Numbered from the stretch's first letter, positions 8,363-19,485 are shown. The stretch is 64,000 nt of DNA from Lysobacter prati (GCF_009765215.1 NZ_VLNV01000006.1:1-64000), one strand, 5' to 3'. The notes: generated by a model from the letters alone, not told the origin. Program-made: numbers and translations.

Positions 8363-9343
8363 TCAGGCCGCCACGGCCTCCTTGCCTTCCAGCGTCTCCA
8401 GCCACTCGTCATCCGAGCCTTCCGCGACGCCCTCGAACAGGAACGTCGACAGATAGCGCTCGCCGGTATCGGGCAGCACTGCCAGCAGCACCGAGCCTTC
8501 CGGCGCGCGTTCGGCCACCTTCAGCGCCGCCGCGACCGTGGCACCTGCGGAGATGCCGACGAACACACCTTCCTCCGCGGCCAGGCGCCGCGCGGTGTCG
8601 CGCGCCAGGACGTCGTCGACCGGCAGCACCTCGTCGGCGATCGTGCGACTGAGCACCTGCGGCAGGAAGTCCGGCGTCCAGCCCTGGATCTTGTGCGGCT
8701 GCCATGTCTCGCCCGACAGCAACGCCGCGCCCGCCGGCTCGCTGGCGATGACCTTCAGGTCCGGGCGCGCGAGCTTCAGCACTTCGCCGGCGCCGGTGAT
8801 CGTGCCGCCGGTGCCCCAGCCACTGACGAAATAGTCCAGGCGCTTGCCGGCGAAGTCGCGCAGGATCTCCGGGCCGGTGGTGCTGCGGTGGTAGGCCGGG
8901 TTGGCTTCGTTCTCGAACTGGCGTGCGAGGAACCAGCCATGCTTCTGCGCGAGTTCGGCCGCGCGGCGCACCATGCCGCTGCCGCGCTCGGCCGCCGGGG
9001 TGAGGATGACCTTGGCGCCATAGGCGCGCATCAGCTTGCGTCGTTCCACCGAGAACGTTTCGGTCATCACCGCCACGAACGGATATCCGCGCGCCGCCGC
9101 CACCAGCGCCAGTGCGATGCCGGTATTGCCCGAGGTCGCTTCCACGATCGTCTGCCCGGGCTTGAGCAAACCCTTGCGCTCGGCGTCGAGCACGATCGCC
9201 AGCGCGAGGCGGTCCTTCACCGAGCCGCCGGGATTGAACGACTCGACCTTGGCGTAGAGCGTGACGTGTGCCGGCGCGATGCGGTGGAGACGCACGATCG
9301 GCGTGCTTCCGATGGTGTCGAGAATGCTGTCGTAGAGGGCCAT
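8363..9343 (-). CDS. cysK: Cysteine synthase A (O-acetylserine sulfhydrylase)
   Basis: A PLP enzyme that makes L-cysteine from O-acetyl-L-serine and sulfide, the last step of the assimilation pathway whose other genes lie to the right. K43 in GGSVKDR is the PLP lysine, TSGNTG at 70-75 binds the substrate carboxylate, and GWGTGGTITG near 175 is the phosphate-binding loop. At 326 residues it matches CysK/CysM length; CysK versus CysM is not resolved by motifs alone, but the TSGNTG form and C-terminal extension fit CysK. It lies 39 bases downstream of cysG on the same strand. Confidence 0.92.
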   Translation of the reverse strand: MALYDSILDTIGSTPIVRLHRIAPAHVTLYAKVESFNPGGSVKDRLALAIVLDAERKGLLKPGQTIVEATSGNTGIALALVAAARGYPFVAVMTETFSVERRKLMRAYGAKVILTPAAERGSGMVRRAAELAQKHGWFLARQFENEANPAYHRSTTGPEILRDFAGKRLDYFVSGWGTGGTITGAGEVLKLARPDLKVIASEPAGAALLSGETWQPHKIQGWTPDFLPQVLSRTIADEVLPVDDVLARDTARRLAAEEGVFVGISAGATVAAALKVAERAPEGSVLLAVLPDTGERYLSTFLFEGVAEGSDDEWLETLEGKEAVAA

Positions 9344-9382
9344 GGGGTTGCTCCAGTGAAATCAGGGGAGTGGTTGTGCGAA

Positions 9383-10807
9383 TCAGGCCGCCAATGCCAG
9401 TGCGGTGTCGCCGAGTGGCGCTTGCCCGAACCAGTGCAGCTTTCCGGCCAGCGCGGCGACTTCGCCGATGATCAGCAGCGCCGGCGACTGCACCTCGTAA
9501 TGCCGCGCCCGCTCGGCCAGGTCGGCGAGCGTGCCTGTTACCACGCGCTGCTCCGGCCGCGAGCCGTTCTCGACCAGCGCGAATGGGGTCGACGGCGCGC
9601 GGCCATGCGCGATCAGGCGATCACGCAGGCCATCCAGGCCCGCTACGCCCATGTAGACCGCCAACGTCTGGCGCTCCAGTGCGAGCGATTGCCAGTCGAG
9701 CGTATCGAGCGACTCCTTGCAGTGCGCAGTGACCAGTCGCACCGACTGTGCGTGCTCGCGGTGGGTCAGAGGCACGCCGGCGTAGGCCGCGCACGCCAGC
9801 GCCGCGGTGATCCCGGGCACGACTTCGAATTCGATGCCGTCGGCGCGCAGCACTTCCAGTTCCTCGCCGCCGCGTCCGAACACGAACGGATCGCCGCCCT
9901 TGAGCCGCACCACGCGCTTGCCGGCGCGCGCGTGCTCCAGCATCAGCGCGTGGATCTGCTGCTGGGTGGTGTGGTGGTTGCCGGCCTGCTTGCCTACTTC
10001 GATCCGCTGCGCATCGCGCCGCACCAGTTGCAGGACCTCTTTGCTGACAAGGCGGTCGTGCAGGATCACGTCGGCTTCGTTGAGGACGCGCAGGGCGCGC
10101 AACGTCAGCAGGCCTGGATCGCCTGGACCTGCACCGACCAGTGCGACCGATCCGCGCGAACCGGTTTCATTGGCCTCGCTCAGCGCCGCGCTGAATTCGC
10201 ACTCGGCTGCCAGCTTGCGGCGTTGCCGCAGCAGGGCCGGCAGCGGGCCGGCCAGCAGGCGCTCGAAGAATCGTCGGCGCTGGCCCAGTTGCGGGAATCG
10301 CGCGCGGATGCGTGAGCGCTCGCGGCCGAGCAGCTCGGCCAGCGCACCGACGGATTCGTCGAGCTCCGATTCCAGTTTCTCGCGCAGGTGACGGGCCAGC
10401 ATCGGCGCGCCGCCGCCACTGGAAATGGCTACCTGCAGCGGGCCGCGTTCGATCCGCGCCGGGATCTGCACGCTGGATGCCTCGGCATCGTCCACCACGT
10501 TCACCCAGATGCGCCTGGCATGACCGGCCTCGGCGACGGCACGGTTGACCGCATCGTCATCGGTCGCCGCGATCGCCAGCCAGGCGCCATCGAGCCATTG
10601 CGGCTGGAAGGGGCCGGCAAGGTGCTCGATCCGGCCTTCTGCGACGTGGCGGGCAAGGGCGTCGTTCAGGGTGGGTGCGCCGAGACGGACCCGGCCACCG
10701 GTCTCGAGCAGGGCCTCGGCCTTGCGCTGGGCCACGGTGCCCCCGCCGACCACCAGCACATCACGGCCGCGCAGGTCGGCAAATACGGGAAACAGTGGAC
10801 TTGCCAT
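9383..10807 (-). CDS. cysG: Siroheme synthase (uroporphyrinogen methyltransferase, precorrin-2 dehydrogenase/ferrochelatase)
   Basis: A trifunctional enzyme that makes siroheme, the cofactor of the CysI sulfite reductase encoded nearby. The N-terminal half has the NAD-binding [11 protein letters not shown] near residue 20 and the dimerisation/chelatase region with [18 protein letters not shown]. The C-terminal methyltransferase starts near residue 220 with [15 protein letters not shown] and contains [16 protein letters not shown] and [10 protein letters not shown]. The length of 474 residues fits full CysG. The ATG at 10807 matches the family N-terminus ([18 protein letters not shown]); an in-frame ATG at 10852 would add 15 residues. 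It is divergent from the LysR gene. Confidence 0.95.
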   Translation of the reverse strand: MASPLFPVFADLRGRDVLVVGGGTVAQRKAEALLETGGRVRLGAPTLNDALARHVAEGRIEHLAGPFQPQWLDGAWLAIAATDDDAVNRAVAEAGHARRIWVNVVDDAEASSVQIPARIERGPLQVAISSGGGAPMLARHLREKLESELDESVGALAELLGRERSRIRARFPQLGQRRRFFERLLAGPLPALLRQRRKLAAECEFSAALSEANETGSRGSVALVGAGPGDPGLLTLRALRVLNEADVILHDRLVSKEVLQLVRRDAQRIEVGKQAGNHHTTQQQIHALMLEHARAGKRVVRLKGGDPFVFGRGGEELEVLRADGIEFEVVPGITAALACAAYAGVPLTHREHAQSVRLVTAHCKESLDTLDWQSLALERQTLAVYMGVAGLDGLRDRLIAHGRAPSTPFALVENGSRPEQRVVTGTLADLAERARHYEVQSPALLIIGEVAALAGKLHWFGQAPLGDTALALAA

Positions 10808-10894
10808 GGGGTCGAATGCGGGATGGAGCGGCGATACCGTGAACCTACCCACGCCCCCGCGGCGGCGGAAATGACGGCGCCCTCTGGCGGTATG

Positions 10895-10908
10895 TCATTT
10901 CGGAATGA
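10895..10908. promoter_or_regulatory. Palindrome in the cysG/cysB divergent promoter region
   Basis: The sequence tcatttcggaatga is an imperfect palindrome (tcatt/aatga) between the divergent cysG and LysR genes. An AT-rich stretch at 10976-10984 (gatatatag) near the LysR start resembles the loose sites bound by CysB-type regulators. Binding is inferred from position only. Confidence 0.35.
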
Positions 10909-10995
10909 TGGCCACGGCGCTGGACAGCGGGTCCGCGCCGCGGTAGTTTCTTTCCATCCATCTATTCGCATTGAGCGATATATAGCCGCTCCGCC

Positions 10996-11979
10996 ATGAC
11001 CCTCACCCAGCTTCGCTACCTCGTGGCCATCGCCGACTCCGGTCTCAACATCACGTTGGCCGCCGAGCGCGTGCATGCGACCCAGCCCGGCCTGTCCAAG
11101 CAGCTCAAGCAGCTCGAGGACGAGCTCGGGTTCCAGCTGTTCACGCGCAAGGGCCGCAGCCTGGAAGCGATCGCGCCGGCCGGGGAGCGCGTGCTGATGC
11201 ACGCCCGTCGCATCCTCGAGGAAGCCAGCAACATCCGCGCCTACGCCGCCAACGAGCGCGGCCAGCACAGCGGGCGCCTGGTCCTGGCCACCACGCACAC
11301 ACAGGCCCGCTTCGTCCTGCCCGAGGTGATTGCGTCGGTGAAGCGCGAGTTTCCGCAGGTCAGCGTGCACCTGCAGGCCGCGGCCGATGGCGAAGTGCTC
11401 GAGCAGCTTGCGCGTGGCGAAGCCGACCTGGCCGTCATCAGCACCGCAGGCGGCGAACCCGAAGGTGGGGTGGCGGTACCGCTGTTTCGCTGGCGCCGAG
11501 TCGTGCTGGTGCCGTTGACGCATCCGCTGGCCAAGCTCGAGCGAGCGCCGACGCTGGCAGAGCTGGCCGCGCATCCGTTGATCAGCTACGAATCCTCGAC
11601 CAAGCCCGAATCCTCGCTGCATCGCACCTTCGCCGCCGCCGGCCTGGAGCCGCAGCTGGCGATGACCGCGCGCGACGCCGACCTGATCAAGACCTACGTG
11701 CGTGCGGGCCTGGGCGTCGGCGTGCTGGCAGAGATGGCGGTGGGCGTGCGCGACACCGATCTGAAAGCGTTGCCGGCGCCGGATGCACTGCCCGAATGCA
11801 TCACCTGGGCCGTGATTCCACGTGCGCGGGTGCTGCGTGAGTACGCATTGGCGCTGATGCATGGCATTGCACCGCAGCTGGACCGTCGCGACCTCCGGCG
11901 TGTGCTCGAGGGCAACCTGGAGCCGAGTTGGCCGCAGGCGCCGGCGTGGCGCGAGCTGAGCCAGCCGATCACGACCTGA
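10996..11979 (+). CDS. cysB: CysB-type LysR-family transcriptional regulator
   Basis: A 327-residue LysR regulator. The N-terminal winged HTH (LTQLRYLVAIADSGLNITLAAERVHATQPGLSKQLKQLEDELG, residues 3-45) has the CysB style rather than the usual AFVAVAE form. The effector domain follows from about residue 90 and contains TTHTQARFVLP, which in CysB binds sulfate or N-acetylserine, and the late KTYVRAGLGVGVLAEMA. It most likely activates the surrounding sulfate-assimilation genes when cysteine is scarce. It is divergently transcribed from cysG across about 190 bases. A Cbl-type paralogue is possible but the location favours CysB. Confidence 0.9.
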   Translation: MTLTQLRYLVAIADSGLNITLAAERVHATQPGLSKQLKQLEDELGFQLFTRKGRSLEAIAPAGERVLMHARRILEEASNIRAYAANERGQHSGRLVLATTHTQARFVLPEVIASVKREFPQVSVHLQAAADGEVLEQLARGEADLAVISTAGGEPEGGVAVPLFRWRRVVLVPLTHPLAKLERAPTLAELAAHPLISYESSTKPESSLHRTFAAAGLEPQLAMTARDADLIKTYVRAGLGVGVLAEMAVGVRDTDLKALPAPDALPECITWAVIPRARVLREYALALMHGIAPQLDRRDLRRVLEGNLEPSWPQAPAWRELSQPITT

Positions 11980-11990
11980 CCGTCAACACC

Positions 11991-12121
11991 GTCATCCCGG
12001 CGAACGCCGGGATCCAGGCCCTCGTCCCATCATCCAAATCACCGTCGTCCCGGCGAACGCCGGGACCCAGGCCCATAGCCTATCCGCCCCATCACGTCAT
12101 CCCGGCGAACGCCGGGATCCA
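11991..12121. repeat. Cluster of three REP-like palindromes
   Basis: Three copies of a 26-base unit with the core cccggcgaacgccggg start at 11991, 12044 and 12096, in the same orientation, 52-53 bases apart. They lie between the convergent ends of the LysR gene and cysH. Spacers differ from one another but are not CRISPR-like: the repeat is a GC-rich inverted repeat typical of dispersed intergenic elements in Xanthomonadaceae. A related palindrome occurs at 50998-51019. Confidence 0.85.
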
Positions 12122-12164
12122 TCTTGACGTTGCAGTGGACGTCAGCCCCGCGCGAATGCCCAGC

Positions 12165-12905
12165 TCAAGCCGCATTCGACTCGCTGTCGAAATGCAGCCC
12201 GCACTCACGCTTCAGGCCGAAAAAACGCGTGTCCTCCTCATTCATCCCGGCCTCCAGCGGTCGCGTGGTGTGGATGTCACCGATCGACACATAGCCCTGG
12301 TGCCATAGCGGGTGGTAGGGCAAGTCGTGCTCCTGCAGGTATTGCCACACTTCGCGATCGCTCCAGTCGGCGATCGGATGCAGCTTCCAGCGACCGTCGC
12401 GCAGTTCGAGGAAGTCGATGTTGGCGCGCGTGCGTGCCTGGCTGCGGCGCAGTCCGGCGATCCAGGTCCGCACGCCCAGTTCGTTGAGCGCGCGCTGCAT
12501 CGGCTCGACCTTGCGCATGCGGTTGTAGCGTTCGATGCCGTCCAGGCCGCCCTCCCACAACTTGCCCAGCCTCGCCTCCATCCAGGCGATGCCGATCTGC
12601 GGGCGATAGACCTTGAGGTTCAGGCCGAGGCGCTCGCTGAGCTGGTCGACGAAGCGGTAGGTCTCCGGGAACAGGTAGCCGGTGTCGATCAGGATCACCG
12701 GCATGTCCGGTTGCTGCTGCGTGGCCAGGTGCAACGACACCGCCGCCTGCGCGCCAAAGCTCGACGACAGCGCATGCGTGCCGGCCGTGTTTTCCAGCGC
12801 CCACGCCACGCGCTCGGGCGCGCTGCGTTGACCCAGCCAGTGATTGAGTTCCGCCAGCGCCTGCGGCGATTCGGCGGCCGTGATGGGATCGGGAGGCGTG
12901 CTCAT
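12165..12905 (-). CDS. cysH: Phosphoadenylyl-sulfate (PAPS) reductase
   Basis: Reduces PAPS to sulfite with thioredoxin as electron donor. The C-terminal KRECGLHF with C235 is the catalytic ECGLH motif. The [14 protein letters not shown] segment near 47 is the PP-loop fold region and [13 protein letters not shown] lies near 73-85. The absence of the extra CC...CxxC cysteines that bind an iron-sulfur cluster in APS reductases supports PAPS as substrate, in agreement with an APS kinase domain in the cysNC gene. At 246 residues it is the normal length. The ATG overlaps the cysI stop by four bases. Confidence 0.95.
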   Translation of the reverse strand: MSTPPDPITAAESPQALAELNHWLGQRSAPERVAWALENTAGTHALSSSFGAQAAVSLHLATQQQPDMPVILIDTGYLFPETYRFVDQLSERLGLNLKVYRPQIGIAWMEARLGKLWEGGLDGIERYNRMRKVEPMQRALNELGVRTWIAGLRRSQARTRANIDFLELRDGRWKLHPIADWSDREVWQYLQEHDLPYHPLWHQGYVSIGDIHTTRPLEAGMNEEDTRFFGLKRECGLHFDSESNAA

Positions 12906-14620
12906 GCAGCGTTCTCACTACGCAGTTGCAACGAAATCGGGGGCCTGGGTGCAGCAATCGCGCCGGTGCGGACGAGGAAATCACCGAAGCCTTCATCGAT
13001 GAGTCGCTCGCCGGCATAGCGCGCAAAAAGGGGATCGAGCTCGGCGAGGATCTGCGCCTCGGCGATGTTTTCGCGGTACAGCGTGTTCAGGCGTTGGCCG
13101 CGGTGGTCGGCGCCGAGCATCAGGTTGTAGCGGCCCGGCGCCTTGCCGACCAGGGCGATCTCGCCCAGGTACGGACGCGAGCAGCCGTTGGGGCAACCGC
13201 TGATTCGCAAGTGGATCGGCGCGTCGTGCAGGCCGTGGCCGTCCAGCAGCGTCTGCACTTTTCCGGTCAGCTCGGACAGGTAGCGCTCGGCCTCGGCCAT
13301 CGCCAGGCCGCAGGTCGGCAGCGCGACGCAGGCCAATGCATTTCGCTGCAATGGGCTGGCGGTGCGGTAACCGTCCAGTCCGTACTGCGTTGCCAGCGCA
13401 TCGATGCGCGCACGCAGTTCGGACGGAACGCCGGCAATCACCAGGTTCTGGTTCGGCGTGAGGCGGAACTCCGCCGCATTGGCCGCTTCGTCCAGCACGT
13501 GCGCGATCTCGCGCAGGCCGCTGAGGTGGAGGACGCCTTCGTGGTCCCAGATGCGGCCCGCCACCGTCCGCAACGTCAGGTGCGCGAGGCCCTCATCGCC
13601 TTCGATCCAGCCGAAGCGATCGCCGTTGTGGACGAACGAGAACGCGCGTGCCGGCTGCAGGCTGAAACCGGCGCGCCGTTCGACCTCGGCCTTGAACCAC
13701 TCCAGGCCATGGTCGTCGATGGTGTACTTCAGGCGCGCGCGCTTGCGCACGTTGCGGTTGCCGTGGTCGCGCTGCGCGGTGACCACGGCTTCGCCGACGG
13801 CGATCACCTGGTCGGGAGTGACGAAACCGATCACGTCGCCCAGCCGCGGATAGGTTTCCGGGTCGCCGTGGGTCGCACCCATGCCGCCGCCGACGCTGAC
13901 GTTGTAACCGGCGAGGACACCGTCATCGTCGAGGATGGCGATGAAGCCCAGGTCCTGGGCGAACACGTCGACGTCGTTGTAGGGCGGAATCGCGAAGCCG
14001 ATCTTGAACTTGCGCGGCAGGTAGGTCGGGCCGTAAACCGGCTCATCCTCGCTGCCGCTGCCGGCAACGCGTTCCTCGTCCAGCCAGATCTCGTAGTAGG
14101 CGCGGGTGTTCGGCAGCAGGTGCTCGGACAGCGCCGCCGCTTGCGCGTGCACTTCCGCGTGCGCTTGCGACAGTTGCGGATTGGCGGCGACCGCGACGTT
14201 GCGGTTGACGTCGCCGCAGGCGGCGAGGGTATCGATCAGTGCGGCGTTGATCGCCTGCATGGTCGGCTTCAGCTCGGTCTTGATCACGCCGTGGAACTGG
14301 AACGCCTGGCGCGTGGTGATGCGCAGGCCGCGTTCGGCGAAGCGCGTGGCGATCGTGTCGAGCCTGAGCCATTGCGCCGGCGTCACCACGCCACCGGGCG
14401 TGCGCGTGCGGATCATGAAGCTGTAGGCCGGCTCGAGCTTGGCGACGCGGCGCTCCTCGCGAATGTCGCGGTCGTCCTGCTGGTAGCTGCCGTGGTACTT
14501 GATCAGGGTCTGGTCGTCGTCGGCGAGCGCGCCGGTGACCGGATTGGCAAGCGACGCCAGCAGCGTGCCGCGCAAACGCGCGCTTTCGTGCTTGATGTCC
14601 TCGACCGAGTGGTTGCTCAT
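12902..14620 (-). CDS. cysI: Sulfite reductase (NADPH) hemoprotein beta subunit
   Basis: Six-electron reduction of sulfite to sulfide at a coupled siroheme-[4Fe-4S] centre. The cluster cysteines are visible as CVALPTC and SGCPNGC around residues 430-480. The N-terminal sulfite-reductase half-domain contains [17 protein letters not shown] and the [11 protein letters not shown] substrate region. At 572 residues it matches the family. It overlaps cysJ upstream by one base (TAATG) and cysH downstream by four, so cysJ-cysI-cysH form one translationally coupled operon. Confidence 0.97.
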   Translation of the reverse strand: MSNHSVEDIKHESARLRGTLLASLANPVTGALADDDQTLIKYHGSYQQDDRDIREERRVAKLEPAYSFMIRTRTPGGVVTPAQWLRLDTIATRFAERGLRITTRQAFQFHGVIKTELKPTMQAINAALIDTLAACGDVNRNVAVAANPQLSQAHAEVHAQAAALSEHLLPNTRAYYEIWLDEERVAGSGSEDEPVYGPTYLPRKFKIGFAIPPYNDVDVFAQDLGFIAILDDDGVLAGYNVSVGGGMGATHGDPETYPRLGDVIGFVTPDQVIAVGEAVVTAQRDHGNRNVRKRARLKYTIDDHGLEWFKAEVERRAGFSLQPARAFSFVHNGDRFGWIEGDEGLAHLTLRTVAGRIWDHEGVLHLSGLREIAHVLDEAANAAEFRLTPNQNLVIAGVPSELRARIDALATQYGLDGYRTASPLQRNALACVALPTCGLAMAEAERYLSELTGKVQTLLDGHGLHDAPIHLRISGCPNGCSRPYLGEIALVGKAPGRYNLMLGADHRGQRLNTLYRENIAEAQILAELDPLFARYAGERLIDEGFGDFLVRTGAIAAPRPPISLQLRSENAA

Positions 14621-16464
14621 TAGTACACGTCTCTTGCGTAGCGTCCCTGCTGCTGCAGGTCGTTGAGGTAATCGTTGGCATCGTCGGCGGACTTGCCGCC
14701 GTGCTCGGTGATGGCGGCGAGCAGTGCTGCGTGCACGTCACGGGCCATGCGCGTGGCATCTCCGCAGACGTAGAGGTGCGCGCCATCCTCGAGCCAGGCG
14801 AACAGTTCGCGGCCGTGCTCGCGCAGGCGGTGCTGGACGTAGACCTTGTTCGCCTGGTCGCGCGAGAAGGCCAGGTCGAGACGGTGCAGGCGGCCGTCCT
14901 TGAGCGCCTGCTGCCACTCGACCTGGTAGAGGAAGTCGGTGCGGAAGTGCGGGTTGCCGAACAACAGCCAGCTGCGGCCCGGCGCGTCGATCGCCGCGCG
15001 TTCCTGCAGGAAGCCTCGGAACGGCGCGACGCCGGTGCCGGGGCCGATCATGATTACGTCGCGCGAGGCGTCTGTCGGCAGGCGGAAGCGTTCGTTGTGC
15101 TCGATGAACACCGGCAGGCGCGCGCCCTCGGCGCTGGCGGCCAACTGGTGCGATGCCGCGCCCCAGCGCGTGCCATGGCCGTTGTCGTATTCGACGTGGG
15201 CGACGGTGAGGTGGACTTCATCGCCGACCTGCTTCTGGCTGGAAGCGATCGAGTACAGGCGCGGTGTGAGCGGCCGCAGCGCCGTCACCAGTTCTTCGCC
15301 GCTCCAGTCGGCCCGGTACTGCGTCAGCAAGTCAATCACCTGCTGCTCGCCGAGCAGGCGGGTCAGCTGTGCCTGCTGTCCCGGTGCCAGCAGGCCATTG
15401 AGCTCGTCGCTGCGCGCCTGCGCGGCGAGGGTGGCGACAAACGGGCGCGCCAGCTGGGTCAGCTCGCGCTTGTCGGACAGCCATGTCCTCAGCGGCAGCT
15501 GCTGGCCACCGACGCCGACCGCATCGTTGCCGTCCAGCTGCAGCGTCGACAGCACCGCATCGACCAGCGCCGGCGGATTCGACGGCCACAATCCGAGGGC
15601 ATCGCCGGGCTCGTAATGCAGGCCCGAACCTTCCAGCGACAGCTCGATGTGGCGCACGTCCTTGTCGGGGCCAGGGCGGCCTACGCTGCTGGCGCGCGTG
15701 ACCAGGCGCTGGTTGAGCAGCAGCTCAGCCGCGAACGGTGCGTCGCGGCCATGCGTCGGGGCTGCCGGCAGCGGCCGCAGCGGCGTCACCGTCGCCAGCG
15801 GCGCGGTGGGCTTCAAGGCTTCCTTGGCCTTGGTCAGCGCCTGCGCAAGCCATGGCGTGGCGATCGTCTCGATGTCGAGATCTGCGTCACCGCGAGGCAG
15901 CAGCCGGGTCGCGCCGAGTTCGGCCAGGCGCTCGTCGAGCTTCTGCCCGATCGCGCAGAATTGCGGGTAGCTGGAGTCGCCGAGGGCGAGCACGGCAAAG
16001 CGCAACTGCTTGAGCTGCGGCGCGCGCTTGCCGGCGATGAATTCCACCAGCGCACGGGCATCGTCCGGCGGATCGCCGTCGCCCTGGGTGCTGATGACCA
16101 GGTAGAGGTTGCGCTCGTCCTTCAGTTCGCGGGTCGGGTAGGCGTCGGCGCGCAGCAGGCGGACGGCCAGGCCGGCGGCTTCGGACTGGCGCGCCAGCTG
16201 CTCGGCCAGGCGCTTGGCGTTGCCGGTCTGGCTGCCGTAGACGATGGTCAGGCGCCCCGCCGCCTGGGCTTCTGCGACCGGCAAGGCAACCGCGGCCGCC
16301 GTCCCGGCGGAGCGACTGGCCAGACCGGCGGCATAGCCCGACAGCCACCAAAGGCCGTTCGCATCGAGACCATCGGTAACGTGCGCGAGCGCCGCGAGCC
16401 GATCCTCGGGAAGGGGAGAACCGAGGGAGGTACTGGCAAGCGGGCTGTTGAGTGAAGCCGACAT
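14620..16464 (-). CDS. cysJ: Sulfite reductase (NADPH) flavoprotein alpha subunit
   Basis: Passes electrons from NADPH through FAD and FMN to CysI. A flavodoxin domain begins near residue 75 ([16 protein letters not shown]) with [12 protein letters not shown], the FAD domain has RLYSIASSQ near 410, the NADPH site is [16 protein letters not shown] near 475, and the protein ends in the conserved RYARDVY. The length of 614 residues is typical. ATG at 16464 is chosen; a GTG two codons upstream is in frame. It is the first gene of the cysJIH operon and diverges from cysD. A membrane-anchored relative is encoded at 22912-24549. Confidence 0.96.
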   Translation of the reverse strand: MSASLNSPLASTSLGSPLPEDRLAALAHVTDGLDANGLWWLSGYAAGLASRSAGTAAAVALPVAEAQAAGRLTIVYGSQTGNAKRLAEQLARQSEAAGLAVRLLRADAYPTRELKDERNLYLVISTQGDGDPPDDARALVEFIAGKRAPQLKQLRFAVLALGDSSYPQFCAIGQKLDERLAELGATRLLPRGDADLDIETIATPWLAQALTKAKEALKPTAPLATVTPLRPLPAAPTHGRDAPFAAELLLNQRLVTRASSVGRPGPDKDVRHIELSLEGSGLHYEPGDALGLWPSNPPALVDAVLSTLQLDGNDAVGVGGQQLPLRTWLSDKRELTQLARPFVATLAAQARSDELNGLLAPGQQAQLTRLLGEQQVIDLLTQYRADWSGEELVTALRPLTPRLYSIASSQKQVGDEVHLTVAHVEYDNGHGTRWGAASHQLAASAEGARLPVFIEHNERFRLPTDASRDVIMIGPGTGVAPFRGFLQERAAIDAPGRSWLLFGNPHFRTDFLYQVEWQQALKDGRLHRLDLAFSRDQANKVYVQHRLREHGRELFAWLEDGAHLYVCGDATRMARDVHAALLAAITEHGGKSADDANDYLNDLQQQGRYARDVY

Positions 16465-16662
16465 CGGCACGTGACTGGGCGGCGGGGACCATCGCAGGCT
16501 AGGCCTCGCCGTCGCCCATATGAAAGGACGTTGGGTAATGCGCTCATGCCGGGGGCTTATTTCCGGGGCAGGCGTCCGCCGCTCCTACAATGTGGTCAGA
16601 TAGCCGCGACCGTCGAATGCCGGTAGCTCCCGGCCCTGACGCCCGCCACCAACCTGCTGACG
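16465..16662. promoter_or_regulatory. Divergent cysJ/cysD promoter region
   Basis: About 200 bases separate two divergent sulfur operons. Facing cysD there is a good -10 hexamer (tacaat, 16586-16591), but the position 17 bases upstream has no -35 match. A missing -35 is what one expects for an activator-dependent promoter, here plausibly the CysB-type regulator encoded at 10996-11979. The activator link is inference. Confidence 0.45.
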
Positions 16663-17577
16663 ATGACCCTGCCTGTCGACCTGAGCCACCTCGATCGCCT
16701 CGAAGCCGAGAGCATCCACATCCTGCGCGAGGTCGCGGCCGAGTTCCGCAACCCGGTGCTGCTGTATTCGGTCGGCAAGGACAGCTCGGTGCTGCTGCAC
16801 CTGCTGCTGAAGGCCTTCGCGCCGGCGCGCAAGCCGCCGATCCCGCTGCTGCATGTCGACACCGGCTGGAAGTTCCGCGAGATGATCGCCTTCCGCGACC
16901 GCCGGGCCAGCGAAACTGGCGTCGAGCTGCGGGTGCACACCAATCCGGACGGCGTGGCGCAGGGCATCGGCCCGATCAGCCACGGTGCCACCGTGCACAC
17001 CGACGTGATGAAGACCCAGGCCCTGAAGCAGGCGCTCGACCTGCACGGCTTCGACGCCGCCATCGGTGGCGCCCGTCGCGACGAAGAAAAATCGCGCGCC
17101 AAGGAACGCATCTTTTCCTTCCGCAACGACCAGCACCGCTGGGACCCGAAGAGCCAGCGACCGGAGCTGTGGAGCCTGTACAACACGCGCATCCACAAGG
17201 GCGAGTCGGTGCGCGTGTTCCCGCTGTCGAACTGGACCGAGCTCGATATCTGGCTCTACATCTATCGCGAACGGATCCCGGTGCCGACCCTGTACTTCGC
17301 CGCGCAGCGGCCGGTGGTCGAGCGCGACGGCGCCTGGATCCTGGTCGATGACGAACGCCTGCCGCTGCGCGAGGGCGAGGCCGCGCAACTGCGCCAGGTG
17401 CGCTTCCGCACGCTGGGCTGCTATCCACTGACCGGCGCGATCGAATCGCAGGCCGACACGCTGGAGAAGATCATTGCCGAGATGCTGGTGGCCACGACCT
17501 CGGAACGACAGGGCCGGGTGATCGATCAGGATCCGACCGCGTCGATGGAGAAGAAGAAGCAGGAGGGGTATTTCTGA
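16663..17577 (+). CDS. cysD: Sulfate adenylyltransferase small subunit
   Basis: With CysN it activates sulfate to APS. It belongs to the PP-loop (PAPS-reductase-like) ATP pyrophosphatase fold: [13 protein letters not shown] near residues 35-47 is the pyrophosphate loop. [11 protein letters not shown] and [20 protein letters not shown] are family hallmarks, and the C-terminus [11 protein letters not shown] is highly conserved. At 304 residues it is the normal size. Its TGA overlaps the cysNC ATG (TGATG), so the subunits are coupled. Confidence 0.97.
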   Translation: MTLPVDLSHLDRLEAESIHILREVAAEFRNPVLLYSVGKDSSVLLHLLLKAFAPARKPPIPLLHVDTGWKFREMIAFRDRRASETGVELRVHTNPDGVAQGIGPISHGATVHTDVMKTQALKQALDLHGFDAAIGGARRDEEKSRAKERIFSFRNDQHRWDPKSQRPELWSLYNTRIHKGESVRVFPLSNWTELDIWLYIYRERIPVPTLYFAAQRPVVERDGAWILVDDERLPLREGEAAQLRQVRFRTLGCYPLTGAIESQADTLEKIIAEMLVATTSERQGRVIDQDPTASMEKKKQEGYF

Positions 17578-19463
17578 TGGGCACTGTCTCGGAAACCGCC
17601 GCCGCCGAAGTCGCCGCCTACCTGCAACGCCACGAAACCAAAGGGCTGCTGCGCTTCATCACCTGCGGCAGCGTCGATGATGGCAAGAGCACCCTGATCG
17701 GGCGACTGCTCTACGAAAGCCGCGCGCTGTTCGACGACCAGCTGGCGGCGCTGGAATCCGACAGCCGTCGCCACGGCACGCGCAACGGCGAGGTCGACTA
17801 CGCGTTGCTGCTCGACGGACTGTCGGCCGAGCGCGAGCAGGGCATCACGATCGACGTGGCCTACCGCTTTTTCAGCACCGACAAGCGCAAGTTCATCGTC
17901 GCCGATTGCCCGGGCCACGAGCAGTACACGCGCAATATGGCCACCGGTGCCTCGACCGCGGATGTCGCCGTGGTCCTGGTGGATGCGCGCAAGGGTCTGC
18001 TCGCGCAGACGCGCCGGCACAGCTATATCGCCTCGCTGCTGGGCATCCGCCACGTGCTGCTGGCGGTGAACAAGATGGATCTGGTCGGCTTCGACTTCGA
18101 CGTGTTCGACGAGATCGTCGCCGGCTATCGCGAGCTGGCCGACCAGCTCGGCATCGCCCACGTGCAGGCTGTACCGCTGTCGGCGTTGCAGGGCGACAAC
18201 CTGATGCAGCGCTCGGCGAACACCCCGTGGTACGACGGTCCGAGCGTGCTCGAATACCTGGAAAACGTCGATGCGGCCCGCGGTGCGTCCGACATCGGCT
18301 TCCGCCTGCCGGTGCAGTGGGTCAACCGTCCCGACCAGGATTTCCGCGGCTTTGCCGGCACCGTCGCCGCGGGTGCGGTGAAGCCGGGCGACGACATCGT
18401 GGTGCTGCCTTCGGGCCGGCGTTCGAAGGTCGCGCGGATCGTCACCGCCGACGGCGACCTCGACCTGGCCGGCGAGGGCCAGGCAGTGACGCTGACGCTG
18501 CGCGACGAACTCGACATCAGCCGCGGTGATGTCATCGCCGATGCGCACAAGCCGCCGCAGGTGTCCGACCAGTTCGCCGCGCACATGCTGTGGATGGGCG
18601 ACCAGGCGTTGCTGCCGGGCCGGCCGTACTGGCTGAAGATCGGCACGCGCACGGTCAGTGCCAGCGTTACCGAGATCAAGCACAAGATCGACGTGAACAC
18701 CCAGGAGCCGCTCGCCGCCAAGCACCTGGAGCTCAACGAGGTCGGCTACTGCAACCTCTACCTCGACCAGCCGGTGCCGTTCGAGGCGTATGCAGACAGC
18801 CGAACGCTGGGCGGTTTCATTCTGATCGACCGCCAGAGCAACGCCACCGTTGCCGCCGGCACGCTGCAGTTCGCGCTTCGCCGTGCCGGCAACATCCACT
18901 GGCAGCACCTGGATGTCGACAAGACGGCCCGTGCCCGCATCAAGGGCCAGCAGCCGCGCGTGCTGTGGTTCACCGGCCTGTCGGGTTCAGGCAAGTCGAC
19001 CATCGCCAACCTCGTCGACAAGCGCCTGCACGCATTGGGCTACCACACCTTCATCCTCGACGGCGACAACGTCCGCCACGGCCTCAACAAGGACCTGGGC
19101 TTCACCGACGAGGACCGGGTCGAGAACATCCGCCGCGTCGCGGAGGTGGCGAAACTGATGTCGGACGCCGGCCTGATCGTGCTGGTCAGCTTCATTTCGC
19201 CCTTCCGCGCGGAGCGGCGCATGGCGCGCGAACTGTTCGCGCCGGGCGAGTTCGTCGAAGTCTTCATCGACACACCTCTGGCGGTGGCCGAAGAGCGCGA
19301 CGTAAAGGGCCTGTATGCCAAGGCCCGCGCTGGCCAGCTGCGCAACTTCACCGGCATCGACTCGCCTTATGAGGTCCCGGAAGCAGCGGAACTGCAGCTC
19401 GATACGGTGAGCGACACCGCCGAACACCTGGCGCAGCGGGTCATCGACTTCCTGCTGGACTGA
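17577..19463 (+). CDS. cysNC: Bifunctional sulfate adenylyltransferase large subunit / adenylyl-sulfate kinase
   Basis: A fusion of CysN (GTPase subunit, about residues 1-450) and CysC (APS kinase, about 460-628), so APS made with CysD can pass directly to PAPS. CysN shows the G1 loop [18 protein letters not shown], the G3 motif DCPGHEQY and G4 NKMDLVGF. CysC shows [17 protein letters not shown] at about 466-482 and [16 protein letters not shown]. The same fusion is known in Xanthomonas (raxQ-like NodQ type). PAPS is the substrate of the CysH encoded in this cluster. A strong terminator follows. Confidence 0.97.
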   Translation: MGTVSETAAAEVAAYLQRHETKGLLRFITCGSVDDGKSTLIGRLLYESRALFDDQLAALESDSRRHGTRNGEVDYALLLDGLSAEREQGITIDVAYRFFSTDKRKFIVADCPGHEQYTRNMATGASTADVAVVLVDARKGLLAQTRRHSYIASLLGIRHVLLAVNKMDLVGFDFDVFDEIVAGYRELADQLGIAHVQAVPLSALQGDNLMQRSANTPWYDGPSVLEYLENVDAARGASDIGFRLPVQWVNRPDQDFRGFAGTVAAGAVKPGDDIVVLPSGRRSKVARIVTADGDLDLAGEGQAVTLTLRDELDISRGDVIADAHKPPQVSDQFAAHMLWMGDQALLPGRPYWLKIGTRTVSASVTEIKHKIDVNTQEPLAAKHLELNEVGYCNLYLDQPVPFEAYADSRTLGGFILIDRQSNATVAAGTLQFALRRAGNIHWQHLDVDKTARARIKGQQPRVLWFTGLSGSGKSTIANLVDKRLHALGYHTFILDGDNVRHGLNKDLGFTDEDRVENIRRVAEVAKLMSDAGLIVLVSFISPFRAERRMARELFAPGEFVEVFIDTPLAVAEERDVKGLYAKARAGQLRNFTGIDSPYEVPEAAELQLDTVSDTAEHLAQRVIDFLLD

Positions 19464-19485
19464 AGCGTCGGTCGCATACAAACAA

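Noticed and set aside
8255-10315. A 686-codon plus-strand frame over cysK and cysG
   Set aside because: Antisense shadow of two well-supported genes; His/Arg/Gln-rich composition and no family motifs.
11991-12121. A possible mini CRISPR array (three repeats at 52-53 base spacing)
   Set aside because: The repeat itself is a GC-rich palindrome with a tight loop, the copies vary and the same unit occurs singly elsewhere; no cas genes are present.
12926-16455. Plus-strand frames of 565 and 584 codons over cysI and cysJ
   Set aside because: Antisense to full-length sulfite reductase genes and lacking motifs or ribosome sites.
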